From: Clostridium sp. AM22-11AC
Lineage (GTDB): Bacteria > Bacillota > Clostridia > Lachnospirales > Lachnospiraceae
Reading direction: 5' to 3'
DNA length: 64,000 bases
Assembly: GCF_003473545.1 (NCBI RefSeq)
Contig: NZ_QUCM01000011.1
Location: 24,191-88,190, forward strand
Below the pieces are notes generated by a model, which made no database searches, was not told the DNA's origin, and was given only the letters and a program-made list of their open reading frames with translations. Position 1 is the stretch's first letter, and the number at the start of each line of letters is the position of its first letter. Of this stretch, positions 35,185-44,866 are shown one piece after another. Position numbers and translations under genes: made by a program.

Positions 35185-35607
35185 CTAGCTGCACCTCCCT
35201 TTATCAAAGGCCAGGTCCAGCTCTGAAAAGATGGTTCCTTGGGCTAAGCCACGCTCTGGTCCATAAGGCGTCTGCCACTGCTGCCATGGTACATAGGCCA
35301 TTGCCAAAGGATAATCTTTTTCTAACATCCCCGGCATACTTCCCGGACAGAAGGCATTGCCCTCCAGCCCCGGCATGCGGTTCCAGCCGAAATTTCCGTT
35401 ATTTTCCCAATTATTTCCAGTTTCCGGTATCATCTGGGGCATCCCGTCATTCATCTGGTTCCCCATCTGTGGATACCTGACTCCGCTTCCTGCCTGCATC
35501 GCCGGATCCAGACAGCTTCGTACAGACTGGTTCCGGTTACCGGATACCTTGCGGCACCGGCCACTGCAGCCGCAGTCACTATATTTCATATCTGTATATG
35601 ACTCCAT
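35185..35607 (-). CDS. cotJA: CotJA-like spore coat protein with Met/Asn/Gly-rich N-terminal extension
   Basis: A 140-residue protein. The last 45 residues match CotJA (LAMAYVPWQQWQTPYGPERGLAQGTIFSELDLAF). The N-terminal 90 residues are an unusual extension with a Cys/Arg patch (DCGCSGRCRK) and Met/Asn/Pro/Gly-rich low complexity; typical CotJA is about 80 residues. ATG 35607 is preferred, 12 bases from AAAGGAG; an in-frame TTG at 35616 is too close to it. First gene of the coat operon. Confidence 0.82.
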   Translation of the reverse strand: MESYTDMKYSDCGCSGRCRKVSGNRNQSVRSCLDPAMQAGSGVRYPQMGNQMNDGMPQMIPETGNNWENNGNFGWNRMPGLEGNAFCPGSMPGMLEKDYPLAMAYVPWQQWQTPYGPERGLAQGTIFSELDLAFDKGRCS

Positions 35608-35639
35608 ATAAATCAATAGCTCCTTTTCTTTTCCCTATT

Positions 35640-35669
35640 AATTTATGTAGCCCGGTTAATAGCTGTTAC
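35640..35669 (-). promoter_or_regulatory. Possible sigma-E-type promoter of cotJABC
   Basis: Minus-strand CATAAATT (35640-35647) resembles the sigma-E -10 (CATACAAT); 15 bases upstream GTAACAG (35663-35669) is a weak -35 match. cotJ is sigma-E controlled in Bacillus. Weak support. Confidence 0.3.
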
Positions 35670-35737
35670 AACGGCTGCTGTCCTTTCTTACGTTCCCTTA
35701 TTCTTTCCCGCACTCCATTTTCCCTTCCCGTATCTGC

Positions 35738-35765
35738 ACACATTGTCCCTCTGTCCCATATCTTA
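35738..35765 (+). promoter_or_regulatory. Sigma-K-like promoter of the Cys/Gly-rich gene
   Basis: AC (35738-35739), 17 bases, then CATATCTTA (35757-35765), fitting the sigma-K pattern AC-N16/17-CATANNNTA. It would give a leader of about 90 bases. Confidence 0.4.
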
Positions 35766-35859
35766 TAGTACAAACGTATCAAAGACAGCACTTACCGGTG
35801 CTTCTTTCCTTCGTTTAGCAAATGGTCAACAACTCAACAACGAAAAGGAGCGTAGATCT

Positions 35860-36177
35860 ATGTGTTGGTTTGGATGTAATAATCGTTGGAATAATGGATG
35901 CAATGGCTGGAACAACGGCTGTGGCGGTGGATGCGGACGTTGTAATAACAACGGATGCGGTGGAAGAAATTCCTTCCGTGAAGGCTTCCGCCAGGGATAC
36001 TGGCAGGGCTACAATGATGCACTGTGGAACCGCGGCGGCTGCGGCGGTGGATGCGGTGGTAGTCGTGATGGCGGCGGTTGCGGCGGTCCTGGCGGCGGTT
36101 GCGGCGGCAGTGGTTGTGGCGGTGGTCGCGATGGTGGCTGTGGCGGTCCTGATGGCGGATGCGGTGGATGCAATTAG
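35860..36177 (+). CDS. Cys/Gly-rich small protein, probable spore-surface component
   Basis: A 105-residue protein with 15 cysteines and glycine as the dominant residue. Start ATG 35860 follows AAAAGGAG. The N-terminal 35 residues have CNN/WNNGC units. A middle segment (36-57, RNSFREGFRQGYWQGYNDAL) is probably helical. The C-terminal half is repeats such as CGGGCGG and RDGGCGGPDGG. It is divergent from the cotJ operon and has a sigma-K-like promoter, so a cross-linked coat or exosporium protein is likely. No cyclodehydratase lies nearby, which speaks against a thiazole-modified peptide precursor. I do not recognise a named family. Confidence 0.7.
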   Translation: MCWFGCNNRWNNGCNGWNNGCGGGCGRCNNNGCGGRNSFREGFRQGYWQGYNDALWNRGGCGGGCGGSRDGGGCGGPGGGCGGSGCGGGRDGGCGGPDGGCGGCN

Positions 36178-36267
36178 CCCATATACTCTCATGCCTCTCC
36201 CGGTATGACCGAGCACTTTCCAGTACAGATCTGCATAGACAGGTATAAATAAGAATGTGCCTTTTTG

Positions 36268-36302
36268 TGTACTAGGGAGTTCCAACGGAATTTCCTAGTA
36301 CA
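36268..36302. repeat. Long near-perfect hairpin
   Basis: TGTACTAGGGAGTTCC (36268-36283), AAC loop, GGAATTTCCTAGTACA (36287-36302). As plus-strand RNA all 16 pairs form, two of them G-U. It is followed by no T-run on this strand and may stabilise or process the 3' end of the Cys/Gly-rich transcript. Confidence 0.6.
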
Positions 36303-36303
36303 T

Positions 36304-36333
36304 GAAAAATGGCGGCTGAGAAATTCAGCCGCC
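36304..36333 (-). terminator. Terminator of the zinc-ribbon/patatin operon
   Basis: Minus-strand GGCGGCTGA-ATTTC-TCAGCCGCC followed by ATTTTTC, 43 bases past the patatin stop codon. Confidence 0.82.
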
Positions 36334-36376
36334 CTGCTTAAAAGCCCAGATCATTTAAGTCCAAACATTATTCCAA

Positions 36377-37231
36377 TTATTCAATTCCTAAAAAAACCTT
36401 CATATCTTCGATCTGTCTCCTGGCATCATCACGCCCCAGCTCATAAACTTCTTTAATCTTCTTCGGGTCTGCCTCCATCCGTCCGATGGTTAAAGGAACG
36501 CTTGGCCGGATCACAAAGATTTTTCCTTCTTCTTCCCATTTTTCGATTTCATCCAGTGTATGATTATACACACTTGGACGTCTGTATACAGCTTTTACAA
36601 ATTCCGGATATTTTCTGTATACAAGTTTTGTCAGACCAGTACCTTCTATTTCTTTCCGGTAGCCTTTATGACGGGTCAGAACTACAACATCCTTTGTATA
36701 TCCCATTTTCGCAAAAGCCTTAACCGGGATACTGTCTGTACAGCCGCCATCCAACAGCTTCAATCCTGCTGTCTTTACGATCTTAGACACAAGGGGTAAG
36801 GAAGCGGAAGCTCTCATCCGGTCGATCTGCTCCTTCATATCTGTAATAGGAAGATACTCTGCCTTTCCAGTCTCCACATTGCTGCAGCCTACATAAAATT
36901 TTGTAGGGCTTTTCTTAAATGCCTCATAATCATATGGATCCAGCTTTTCAGGCAGTGTGTGATAGCAGAATTTCTCTCCTGCAATGTTACCAGTTAAAAG
37001 AAGGCTGCGAAAGCTCATAAACTGCCAGTTGCGGCAATACTTCATGTAATACCGGATACTTCTGCCTTTCTGTCCGGATACAAAGGAACATCCATGGATC
37101 GCACCTGCGGATACACCGATCACACCATCAAAGGTAATGCCGTTTTCCATAAACACATCCAGAACTCCTGCTGTATAAATACCTCTCATGCCGCCGCCTT
37201 CAAGCACCAGCCCTGTCTTTTTTTCTCTCAT
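36377..37231 (-). CDS. Patatin-like phospholipase
   Basis: A 284-residue cytoplasmic Ser/Asp-dyad lipid acyl hydrolase of the RssA/YjjU type. It has oxyanion motif EGGGMRGIYTAGVLDVF (residues about 11-27), nucleophile elbow GVSAGA (about 39-44) and the catalytic Asp in LLDGGCTDSIP. Typical length for the family. It starts 3 bases after the zinc-ribbon gene stop and is cotranscribed with it. The lipid substrate is unknown. Confidence 0.9.
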   Translation of the reverse strand: MREKKTGLVLEGGGMRGIYTAGVLDVFMENGITFDGVIGVSAGAIHGCSFVSGQKGRSIRYYMKYCRNWQFMSFRSLLLTGNIAGEKFCYHTLPEKLDPYDYEAFKKSPTKFYVGCSNVETGKAEYLPITDMKEQIDRMRASASLPLVSKIVKTAGLKLLDGGCTDSIPVKAFAKMGYTKDVVVLTRHKGYRKEIEGTGLTKLVYRKYPEFVKAVYRRPSVYNHTLDEIEKWEEEGKIFVIRPSVPLTIGRMEADPKKIKEVYELGRDDARRQIEDMKVFLGIE

Positions 37232-37234
37232 GCT

Positions 37235-37780
37235 TCATTCTTCCGGCTCTGAAACCGGCTCCTCTTCCTGCTTTGTCTCTTCTTCTGTCGTATTTTCAGT
37301 CATTTCACCTGACTCTTCCACCAAGTCTTCTTTCTGGTCTTTTACCGGCTCTTCTGCAGCCTCTTCCGGGACAAAATCATCCTCAGTTACAACATCTGCA
37401 TTATCTTTCTCTGCTGTCTCCTCTTCCTGATGAAGAGCTGCTCCACATTTGCTGCAGAAAGCGTCCCCTTTTCTTACCAGTGCATTACAGCAGGGGCATT
37501 TTTCTGTATTATCCAGCTGTTTTAACTTTTCTTCCAGTTCTGCAATGTGCTCCATTGCGTTTTCGATCTCAGGGAAGAACATTTTGTACTCATCCTCAGA
37601 CTCGTCTCTGTGATTTTTAAAATACACAGCACCAATAGCTGCATACAGCTCATTGATCTTCTGTTTTTCTCCGCGGATCTCAGCTTTTAACTGAAAGATC
37701 TCAGCTGTATCTTTCGCCTTTTTTGCAGCTTCTTTTCCGTAACCTGCAAGATTTTTACTGATCTGATCTAAAAATGCCAT
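37235..37780 (-). CDS. Zinc-ribbon protein with coiled coil and acidic tail
   Basis: A 181-residue protein of unknown role. Start ATG 37780 follows AAGGAGG; an in-frame start at 37828 lacks a site. Residues 1-80 are helical with a probable coiled coil (GKEAAKKAKDTAEIFQLKAEIRGEKQKINELY). A four-Cys zinc ribbon (CPCCNALVRKGDAFCSKCG) lies near 98-116, followed by a 65-residue Glu/Asp/Val-rich disordered tail. It is encoded immediately upstream of the patatin gene behind its own promoter. Confidence 0.82.
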   Translation of the reverse strand: MAFLDQISKNLAGYGKEAAKKAKDTAEIFQLKAEIRGEKQKINELYAAIGAVYFKNHRDESEDEYKMFFPEIENAMEHIAELEEKLKQLDNTEKCPCCNALVRKGDAFCSKCGAALHQEEETAEKDNADVVTEDDFVPEEAAEEPVKDQKEDLVEESGEMTENTTEEETKQEEEPVSEPEE

Positions 37781-37847
37781 ATGGATCATCCTCCTTATGT
37801 TTGATGCACTTACCAGTGTCCTGTACATATCATGTACTTATCCTCAT

Positions 37848-37877
37848 ATTATAGGCTTTTTCTTATAAAAATGTCAA
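37848..37877 (-). promoter_or_regulatory. Promoter of the zinc-ribbon/patatin operon
   Basis: Minus-strand perfect TTGACA (37872-37877), 18-base spacer, perfect TATAAT (37848-37853). Confidence 0.8.
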
Positions 37878-37891
37878 CGTCCAGACCATGC

Positions 37892-37920
37892 TTGTGAACC
37901 CATTGCTGCTATGGTAAAAT
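37892..37920 (+). promoter_or_regulatory. Promoter of glpK
   Basis: TTGTGA (37892-37897), 17-base spacer, TAAAAT (37915-37920), back to back with the zinc-ribbon promoter. Confidence 0.65.
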
Positions 37921-37933
37921 GATATTAAAATAA

Positions 37934-39469
<1,536 letters not shown>

Positions 39470-39497
39470 CACAAAATCTTAACAGACACATGACAAC

Positions 39498-39545
39498 AAA
39501 AAATGGCAGATATGAGAGTTCAAATCCCATATCCGCCATTTTTTA
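39498..39545. terminator. Bidirectional terminator between glpK and cstA
   Basis: AAAAATGGCAGATAT with ATATCCGCCATTTTT (one mismatch), A-run on the left and T-run on the right, so it can serve both convergent genes. Confidence 0.88.
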
Positions 39546-39587
39546 TTTCATATCTTAATCCAAAACCCTTTTTATTCCTGAACCAGC

Positions 39588-41303
39588 TTATGCAAGCTTA
39601 CCTTCCTTGCTGTGCTTTACTTCAGCTTTCTTATTAAACAGTTCCTTACCAGATGTGTATACAATGATCACACCAAGGACCATTAACAGGATGGCAATGA
39701 TCAGCTGCAGTCCCTCTACCATAAATACAGCAGTTCCTGCGCCAAATGCATTTACCAGGGCAATGGTTCTTTCAACCAGTGCAGTAAAGGTTACGCAGAG
39801 CATGATGATCAGTGGTGGGAACAGAGTCTTGTTCTCTCTTCCGGTTACTTTTAAGAATACGCACAGAGTGATCAGAACCAGTGCGCTTAACAGCTGGTTT
39901 GCGCTTCCGAACAGAGGCCAGATGTTGGAATATCCAATCTTTGTTAAGATAAAGCCACATGCCAGAGTGATAACAGTTGAGAAATACTTGTTGCAGAATA
40001 ACTTTCTCCAGCCTTCTGCATGTTCCATATCATCTACACTGAACAGTTCCTGGAAAGACATACGTCCGATACGTGCTACAGAGTCAAGGCTTGTAAGAGC
40101 CAGAGCAGATACACACATGGTCATAAAGCACTGTGCTACATAAACCGGGATACCAAACATTTCCAGGAAACCTGCAACACCTGCAGAGAAGATCTGGAAT
40201 GGGGTTCCTGTTGCAGCAGTTCCGTCAGCAGCTGCAGCAGCACCTGCTACGCAGAGAGCCAGAACAGCTAATAAGCTTTCCAGTACCATTGCACCGTATC
40301 CAACTTTTAACATATCCTTTTCATTGGAAACGGTCTTGGAAGAGGTACCGGAGGAAACCAGGCTGTGGAAACCGGAAACAGCACCACATGCAACAGTTAC
40401 AAACAGGATTGGGAACATATCTCCCATTTTTGCATTCTTAAATCCAGTATAAACCGGAAGGTTCATGGTTGGATGAGCTACTAACAGACCTACAACAGCA
40501 CCGATGATCATTCCTGCAAACATGAAAGTTGTCATGTAATCACGAGGCTGCATTAAAAGCCACATTGGCATTACAGCTGCCATAAAGATATAAGCAAAGG
40601 TCAGATAAGACCAGGTATCTTTTCCGGCTACTAACGGGAAAGCCATACCGATTGCCAGTGCTGCAACGGTGCAGGCAAGTCCGGCAACTGTTTCTTTCCA
40701 ACCTGTAAGATGTAAATGCTTCTGCATTACGCCAAATACCATTGCAAATACGATGAACAGCAGGGAAATGGAACCGGCTGCGCCGTTTGTCTGTGCTGCT
40801 GCGGACAGTTCTGTTACACCGTCCTTTACGGTATACGCGTTAAATGTACCTGCTACCATGTCGGCAAATGCTGCGATAACGATCAGTGTAAACAGCCAGC
40901 AGAATAATAAGAACAGCTTACGTCCGGTCTTTCCGATGTACTTTTCGATCAGAAGTCCCATGGACTTTCCTTCGTTCTTAACACTGGCATACAGAGCACC
41001 AAAGTCTGTAACAGCGCCGAAGAAGATACCACCGATGATGACCCATAACAGAACTGGAAGCCAGCCAAATGCTGCTGCCTGGATGGCACCGGTTACAGGG
41101 CCTGCGCCTGCGATGGATGAAAACTGATGTGCGAAAACGGTCCAGCCGTCTGTAGGAACGTAGTCCTGTCCGTCTTCCATAGCAACTGCCGGTGTCTTGG
41201 CCTTAGGATCAATGCCCCATTTATTAGCCAGCCAGCGGCCATATAATGTGTAGCCTGCAAAGAGGCATACAGCTGCGATCAAAACAATTACAAGTGTATT
41301 CAT
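39588..41303 (-). CDS. cstA: CstA-family peptide/pyruvate transporter (carbon starvation protein A)
   Basis: A 571-residue polytopic membrane protein with about 15 predicted segments. It opens with VIVLIAAVCLFAGYTLYGRWLANKWGID and carries conserved DGQDYVPT, VFAHQFSSIAGAGPVTGAIQAAAFGWLP and the FHSLVSSGTSSK motif. It is shorter than E. coli CstA (701) and matches the compact Firmicutes type with a cytoplasmic Lys-rich C-terminus. CstA proteins import peptides or pyruvate. It is controlled by an upstream T-box leader, implying response to an uncharged tRNA and thus a role in amino acid supply. Confidence 0.93.
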   Translation of the reverse strand: MNTLVIVLIAAVCLFAGYTLYGRWLANKWGIDPKAKTPAVAMEDGQDYVPTDGWTVFAHQFSSIAGAGPVTGAIQAAAFGWLPVLLWVIIGGIFFGAVTDFGALYASVKNEGKSMGLLIEKYIGKTGRKLFLLFCWLFTLIVIAAFADMVAGTFNAYTVKDGVTELSAAAQTNGAAGSISLLFIVFAMVFGVMQKHLHLTGWKETVAGLACTVAALAIGMAFPLVAGKDTWSYLTFAYIFMAAVMPMWLLMQPRDYMTTFMFAGMIIGAVVGLLVAHPTMNLPVYTGFKNAKMGDMFPILFVTVACGAVSGFHSLVSSGTSSKTVSNEKDMLKVGYGAMVLESLLAVLALCVAGAAAAADGTAATGTPFQIFSAGVAGFLEMFGIPVYVAQCFMTMCVSALALTSLDSVARIGRMSFQELFSVDDMEHAEGWRKLFCNKYFSTVITLACGFILTKIGYSNIWPLFGSANQLLSALVLITLCVFLKVTGRENKTLFPPLIIMLCVTFTALVERTIALVNAFGAGTAVFMVEGLQLIIAILLMVLGVIIVYTSGKELFNKKAEVKHSKEGKLA

Positions 41304-41410
41304 AATCTTTACTCTCCTCTCATGTAATCTGTGATCTATTGTCTGTTGTTAATTCAATGTAAAACATCCAACTGCCATTTTCTATAAGCGGATCGTCACC
41401 AATTGAAAGT

Positions 41411-41444
41411 CAGTTGTTCCGTGCCTACGGCACTCTCACAACTG
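41411..41444. repeat. Hairpin between T-box leader and cstA
   Basis: CAGTTGT...ACAACTG outer stem with an inner GTGCC-TAC-GGCAC stem. It lies after the T-box terminator, within the about 160-base stretch upstream of cstA that otherwise shows only the cstA ribosome site. Confidence 0.5.
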
Positions 41445-41467
41445 CCGCTTGGCGATACTTTCACAGT

Positions 41468-41797
41468 AAAAAAAGAACCCCATCTTCCCGAATACCCCAA
41501 ATGGATACTCACCAAGAAGACGAAGTTCCAAACTCCGCGTTACCACTTCTTATTGCCGGTTTGCACCGACCACTCTGTCCTATCCTCCGACTCTCTGTCC
41601 GGACGAATACGCTCCCTTTTAACGGCGGGACCCCGGTCTGTCTTACTTACAGTTTCCTGTTTTCATACAGACTGCTTGCAGGTGATATCTTTTCTGTCGC
41701 GCTGCTTTCTCTCACCAACCGAAAGCTCTCTGCCATGCGTAGATACTCAGAAAAGCATTGTCCTGTTCTTCGCATTTGAATGTCTAACTCTTGAATA
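41468..41797 (-). promoter_or_regulatory. T-box leader of cstA (specifier reads AUC, isoleucine)
   Basis: Minus-strand leader with the T-box elements in order. The stem I distal part has an AGAGAG bulge and GGTTGGTGAGAG loop (about 41704-41734). The specifier candidate AUC (41684-41686) is followed by the usual ACC. The T-box GAAGTGGTAACGCGG (41535-41549) has UGGU to pair with a tRNA ACCA end (discriminator A, as in tRNA-Ile). The antiterminator stem GAAGT/ACTTC competes with a terminator stem (GAACTTCGTCTTC with GAAGATGGGGTTC, G-U pairs) followed by seven T (41468-41474). Uncharged tRNA would allow read-through into cstA. Confidence 0.85.
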
Positions 41798-41803
41798 GTT
41801 GTC

Positions 41804-41831
41804 ATTATAGTCCTTTTTTTCCATTTGTCAA
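41804..41831 (-). promoter_or_regulatory. Promoter of the T-box leader/cstA transcript
   Basis: Minus-strand perfect TTGACA (41826-41831), 16-base A-rich spacer, perfect TATAAT (41804-41809). Confidence 0.82.
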
Positions 41832-42049
41832 TTCCCTCTTTTTATATTTTCTTTATAATTTCTATATCTAATTTTTATAAAATATATTCCTGCAGGTTCT
41901 AATATCCTATCAAAAGCCTATGTTTTTAAGTTTTCACTGCGAATTTAACTAGGAATTTTCTTCTATATGAATTATAATAACTACAGATTTTTTAAGTGGA
42001 TTTTCCCAAAAATTTTCAATGAAAACTTAAAGAGAGGATTTAAACCATT

Positions 42050-44866
42050 ATGAAAGACTTACGTAAGCAGACACACAAAAAAATGGCCCATGGATCCGGT
42101 CACCCCATAGCAACCTGTTTTGGTATCCTGGGCTGGCTTTTCCATGGCATACTGTCTGTGATCACAGCCGGTCTTATCATCATGGCGATCGTTGGCCTTC
42201 TGATCTATGCAAAGGTAAAACCGGAATTAGACCAGTGCCGTGAGATCGCCTATGACAAACTGGCACAGATGGAACGGTCCGATTTTTCCATGCTCTCTGA
42301 TACCGTTGTCTATGACAAGGCCGGAAAGCAGATCGGACTTATTAACGCAGGTCATTATCAGTATGTAGATATAAGTAAGATAAGCATGAACCTGCAAAAC
42401 GGCTACATTGCCCAGGAGGACCGTCGTTTCAAGAGTCACGGCGGCGTAGACTGGATTGCCACCTTCCGGGCCGGTCTGGCTCTTGTCAAACACGGCGGCC
42501 ATGTGACCCAGGGCGGCAGCACTATTACCCAGCAGGTGATCAAAAATACATATCTCACCCAGGAACGTACCTTTACAAGGAAGATCGTGGAGATTCTTCT
42601 TGCTCCTGAGATCGAGAAAAAATACTCCAAAGCTGACATTATGGAGTTTTACTGCAATACCAATTTCTACGGTCATCAGTGCTATGGCGTAGAAGCTGCC
42701 AGCCTGTATTATTTTGGAAAACACGCAAGCGATCTTGCCCCGGAAGAAGCGGCGATCCTCATCGGTATCAGCAACAGCCCTTCTGCCTATGACCCGGTAG
42801 CTCATCCGGACGCTTCCAAAGAAAAGCGTAATGATGTCCTTAACAGTATGAAAGAAGTAGGCTATCTCTCCCCAGAAGATTACGAAAAAGCAGTAAACTC
42901 CCCACTTAAGATCGTACAGCAGGAGTCTGAGGGAACGGATGAAAATTATCAGAGCAGCTATGCCATCCACTGCGCAGCCCTGGAATTAATGAAGAAAGAC
43001 AACTTCCAGTTCCAGTACATTTTTAAAGATAAAGAAGATTATACCCAGTACATGGACCGGTATACAGCCGCTTATTCTGAAAAATCAGACCTGATCCGAA
43101 GCGGTGGCTTTAAGCTCTATACTTCCATAGACAGTACCATCCAGAGCCAGCTCCAGGCGCAGATTGACCAGTCTCTTTCCGGCTTTACAGAGCTGCAGGA
43201 AAATGGAAAATATGCTCTTCAGGGAGCCGGTGTCATCGTTGATAATAAGACCAACTATGTAGTTGCTATTGTAGGCGGCCGCGGCACAGAAGACAAATTT
43301 AACAGAGCTTATTTAAGTGCCAGACAGCCGGGAAGTACCATTAAGCCGCTCATCGACTATGGTCCGGCTTTTGATACCGGTGAATATTACCCTACACGCA
43401 TGGTAGATGACCACAAATGGACCGACGGACCTTCCAACAGCGGCGGACGTTATTTTGGAAATGTAACAGTCCGTGAAGCTTTAAACCGAAGCTTAAACAC
43501 CGTTGCATGGCAGATCTTAGAGGACATTGGCATTGATTATGGTCTGGATTACTTAGGAGAAATGCAGTTCCAGAAACTGACTTATGTGGATAATAATGTT
43601 CCTTCCTTAAGTATCGGCGGTTTTACCAACGGCGTCCGGGTCGTGGATATGGCAAAAGGCTACAGCACCCTTGCAAACGGCGGTGTATACAATGACCGTA
43701 CCTGCATTATTAAGATCGAACATGAACATGACGGGGAACTGACCAAAGATTTAAAACCATCTGCCCATCAGGTGTACAGAGATGACTCTGCCTTTATGCT
43801 TACAGATGTTTTAAAAGGCACATTTACTGCAGCCTACGGCACTGGCCAGGGACTTGGACTGGACAATGATATGCCTGCAGCCGGAAAGACCGGTACTACC
43901 AACAGCAGTAAGGATACCTGGTTCTGCGGCTATACACGTTATTACACTACTGCGATCTGGGTAGGTTATGATATACCAAGAAATATGCCTGGTATCTATG
44001 GTGCCACCTATGCAGGAAGGATCTGGAAATCCGTTATGGATCAGATCCATGAGGGCTTAGAACCCTGGGATTGGATACAGCCGGAAACAGTCGAGCGCAA
44101 AGTAGACTCCAAGACCGGTATGGAAGATTATTTCAGCACCACTGCCCAGTTCCGCGCAGAACAGAGTCTTCATGAAAAAGAGCAGGAACAGTTAGAGACT
44201 ACTCTTCAGGCTTCTGTAGATGCCTTTATGGAAAAGGAGATCGGATCTGTAGAAGATACTTATACTGTAAAAGACGAATACAACAGTATTACCTCCAAGC
44301 TGCCGCTGTTAGATGACGGCGAACTTCGCGCCAGTCTTTTAGAGAAGGTGGAAAGCCGGTATGACTACTTTAAGGAGATCATTGCCGGTATGAGCGATGA
44401 GATCAGCCGGTATGAAGCGGTTCAGGCAGAGGAAAAGAAACAGGCACAGGAACAGGCTGCAAAAGACGCAGAAGCCAAACGTGCCCAGGAAGAAAAGGCA
44501 GTAAAGAAACAGACCTTTATGCAGGCCTTAGAGCGGATCGAAAATCTGGAATACCAGGAAACAGATGCCGAAGATCTGGTATCTGATGCTATCGACAAAC
44601 TTTCCCTTGTTGCAGGTGATGATGAGGAAGCCTCCCTTTCTGCAAGGCTCCAGGCTGCCATCTCCCGTATCACCACTCTTCCAACGGAAAGTGAGTGGAA
44701 TGCTGCCCAGGCTGAAAAAGAGGCGGAAGAAGCCCAGAAAGAAAGCCAGGCTCAAGTGCAGGTACAATCCCAGCAGCGTCAGCTGCGCTCCGCTTTAAGT
44801 AAGGAACAGTATAAGTGGAACAATGCAGAAATCTATGGACCAGGAGGCAGAGGCGATGAAAACTAA
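42050..44866 (+). CDS. Class A penicillin-binding protein (bifunctional transglycosylase/transpeptidase)
   Basis: A 938-residue PBP1A-type enzyme that polymerises and cross-links peptidoglycan. One N-terminal membrane helix (about 29-52) is followed by a GT51 domain (EDRRFKSHGGVDWIATFRA, GGSTITQQVIKN, RKIVEILLAPEIEKKYSK). The transpeptidase domain has the active-site Ser in RQPGSTIKPL, SxN RSLNTV and KTGT in AGKTGTTNSS. After about residue 690 comes a roughly 240-residue Gln/Glu/Ala-rich coiled-coil extension not typical of the core family. RBS AGAGAGGA. It overlaps a small membrane protein gene at the 3' end. Confidence 0.94.
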   Translation: MKDLRKQTHKKMAHGSGHPIATCFGILGWLFHGILSVITAGLIIMAIVGLLIYAKVKPELDQCREIAYDKLAQMERSDFSMLSDTVVYDKAGKQIGLINAGHYQYVDISKISMNLQNGYIAQEDRRFKSHGGVDWIATFRAGLALVKHGGHVTQGGSTITQQVIKNTYLTQERTFTRKIVEILLAPEIEKKYSKADIMEFYCNTNFYGHQCYGVEAASLYYFGKHASDLAPEEAAILIGISNSPSAYDPVAHPDASKEKRNDVLNSMKEVGYLSPEDYEKAVNSPLKIVQQESEGTDENYQSSYAIHCAALELMKKDNFQFQYIFKDKEDYTQYMDRYTAAYSEKSDLIRSGGFKLYTSIDSTIQSQLQAQIDQSLSGFTELQENGKYALQGAGVIVDNKTNYVVAIVGGRGTEDKFNRAYLSARQPGSTIKPLIDYGPAFDTGEYYPTRMVDDHKWTDGPSNSGGRYFGNVTVREALNRSLNTVAWQILEDIGIDYGLDYLGEMQFQKLTYVDNNVPSLSIGGFTNGVRVVDMAKGYSTLANGGVYNDRTCIIKIEHEHDGELTKDLKPSAHQVYRDDSAFMLTDVLKGTFTAAYGTGQGLGLDNDMPAAGKTGTTNSSKDTWFCGYTRYYTTAIWVGYDIPRNMPGIYGATYAGRIWKSVMDQIHEGLEPWDWIQPETVERKVDSKTGMEDYFSTTAQFRAEQSLHEKEQEQLETTLQASVDAFMEKEIGSVEDTYTVKDEYNSITSKLPLLDDGELRASLLEKVESRYDYFKEIIAGMSDEISRYEAVQAEEKKQAQEQAAKDAEAKRAQEEKAVKKQTFMQALERIENLEYQETDAEDLVSDAIDKLSLVAGDDEEASLSARLQAAISRITTLPTESEWNAAQAEKEAEEAQKESQAQVQVQSQQRQLRSALSKEQYKWNNAEIYGPGGRGDEN

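Noticed and set aside
35860..36177. Cys/Gly-rich protein considered as a thiazole/oxazole-modified bacteriocin precursor
   Set aside because: No cyclodehydratase, dehydrogenase or leader-like N-terminus is nearby; the context is spore coat genes.
35822..36208. Ala/Val-rich 128-residue frame overlapping the Cys/Gly-rich gene, and a Thr/Ala-rich antisense frame
   Set aside because: Both are other-frame readings of GGC/GGT repeats. Only the Cys/Gly frame starts at the proper distance from AAAAGGAG and has a non-repetitive structured middle.
42227..42970. 247-residue minus-strand open frame inside the PBP gene
   Set aside because: The plus-strand frame has clear GT51 motifs throughout; the antisense frame has no ribosome site or recognisable domain.
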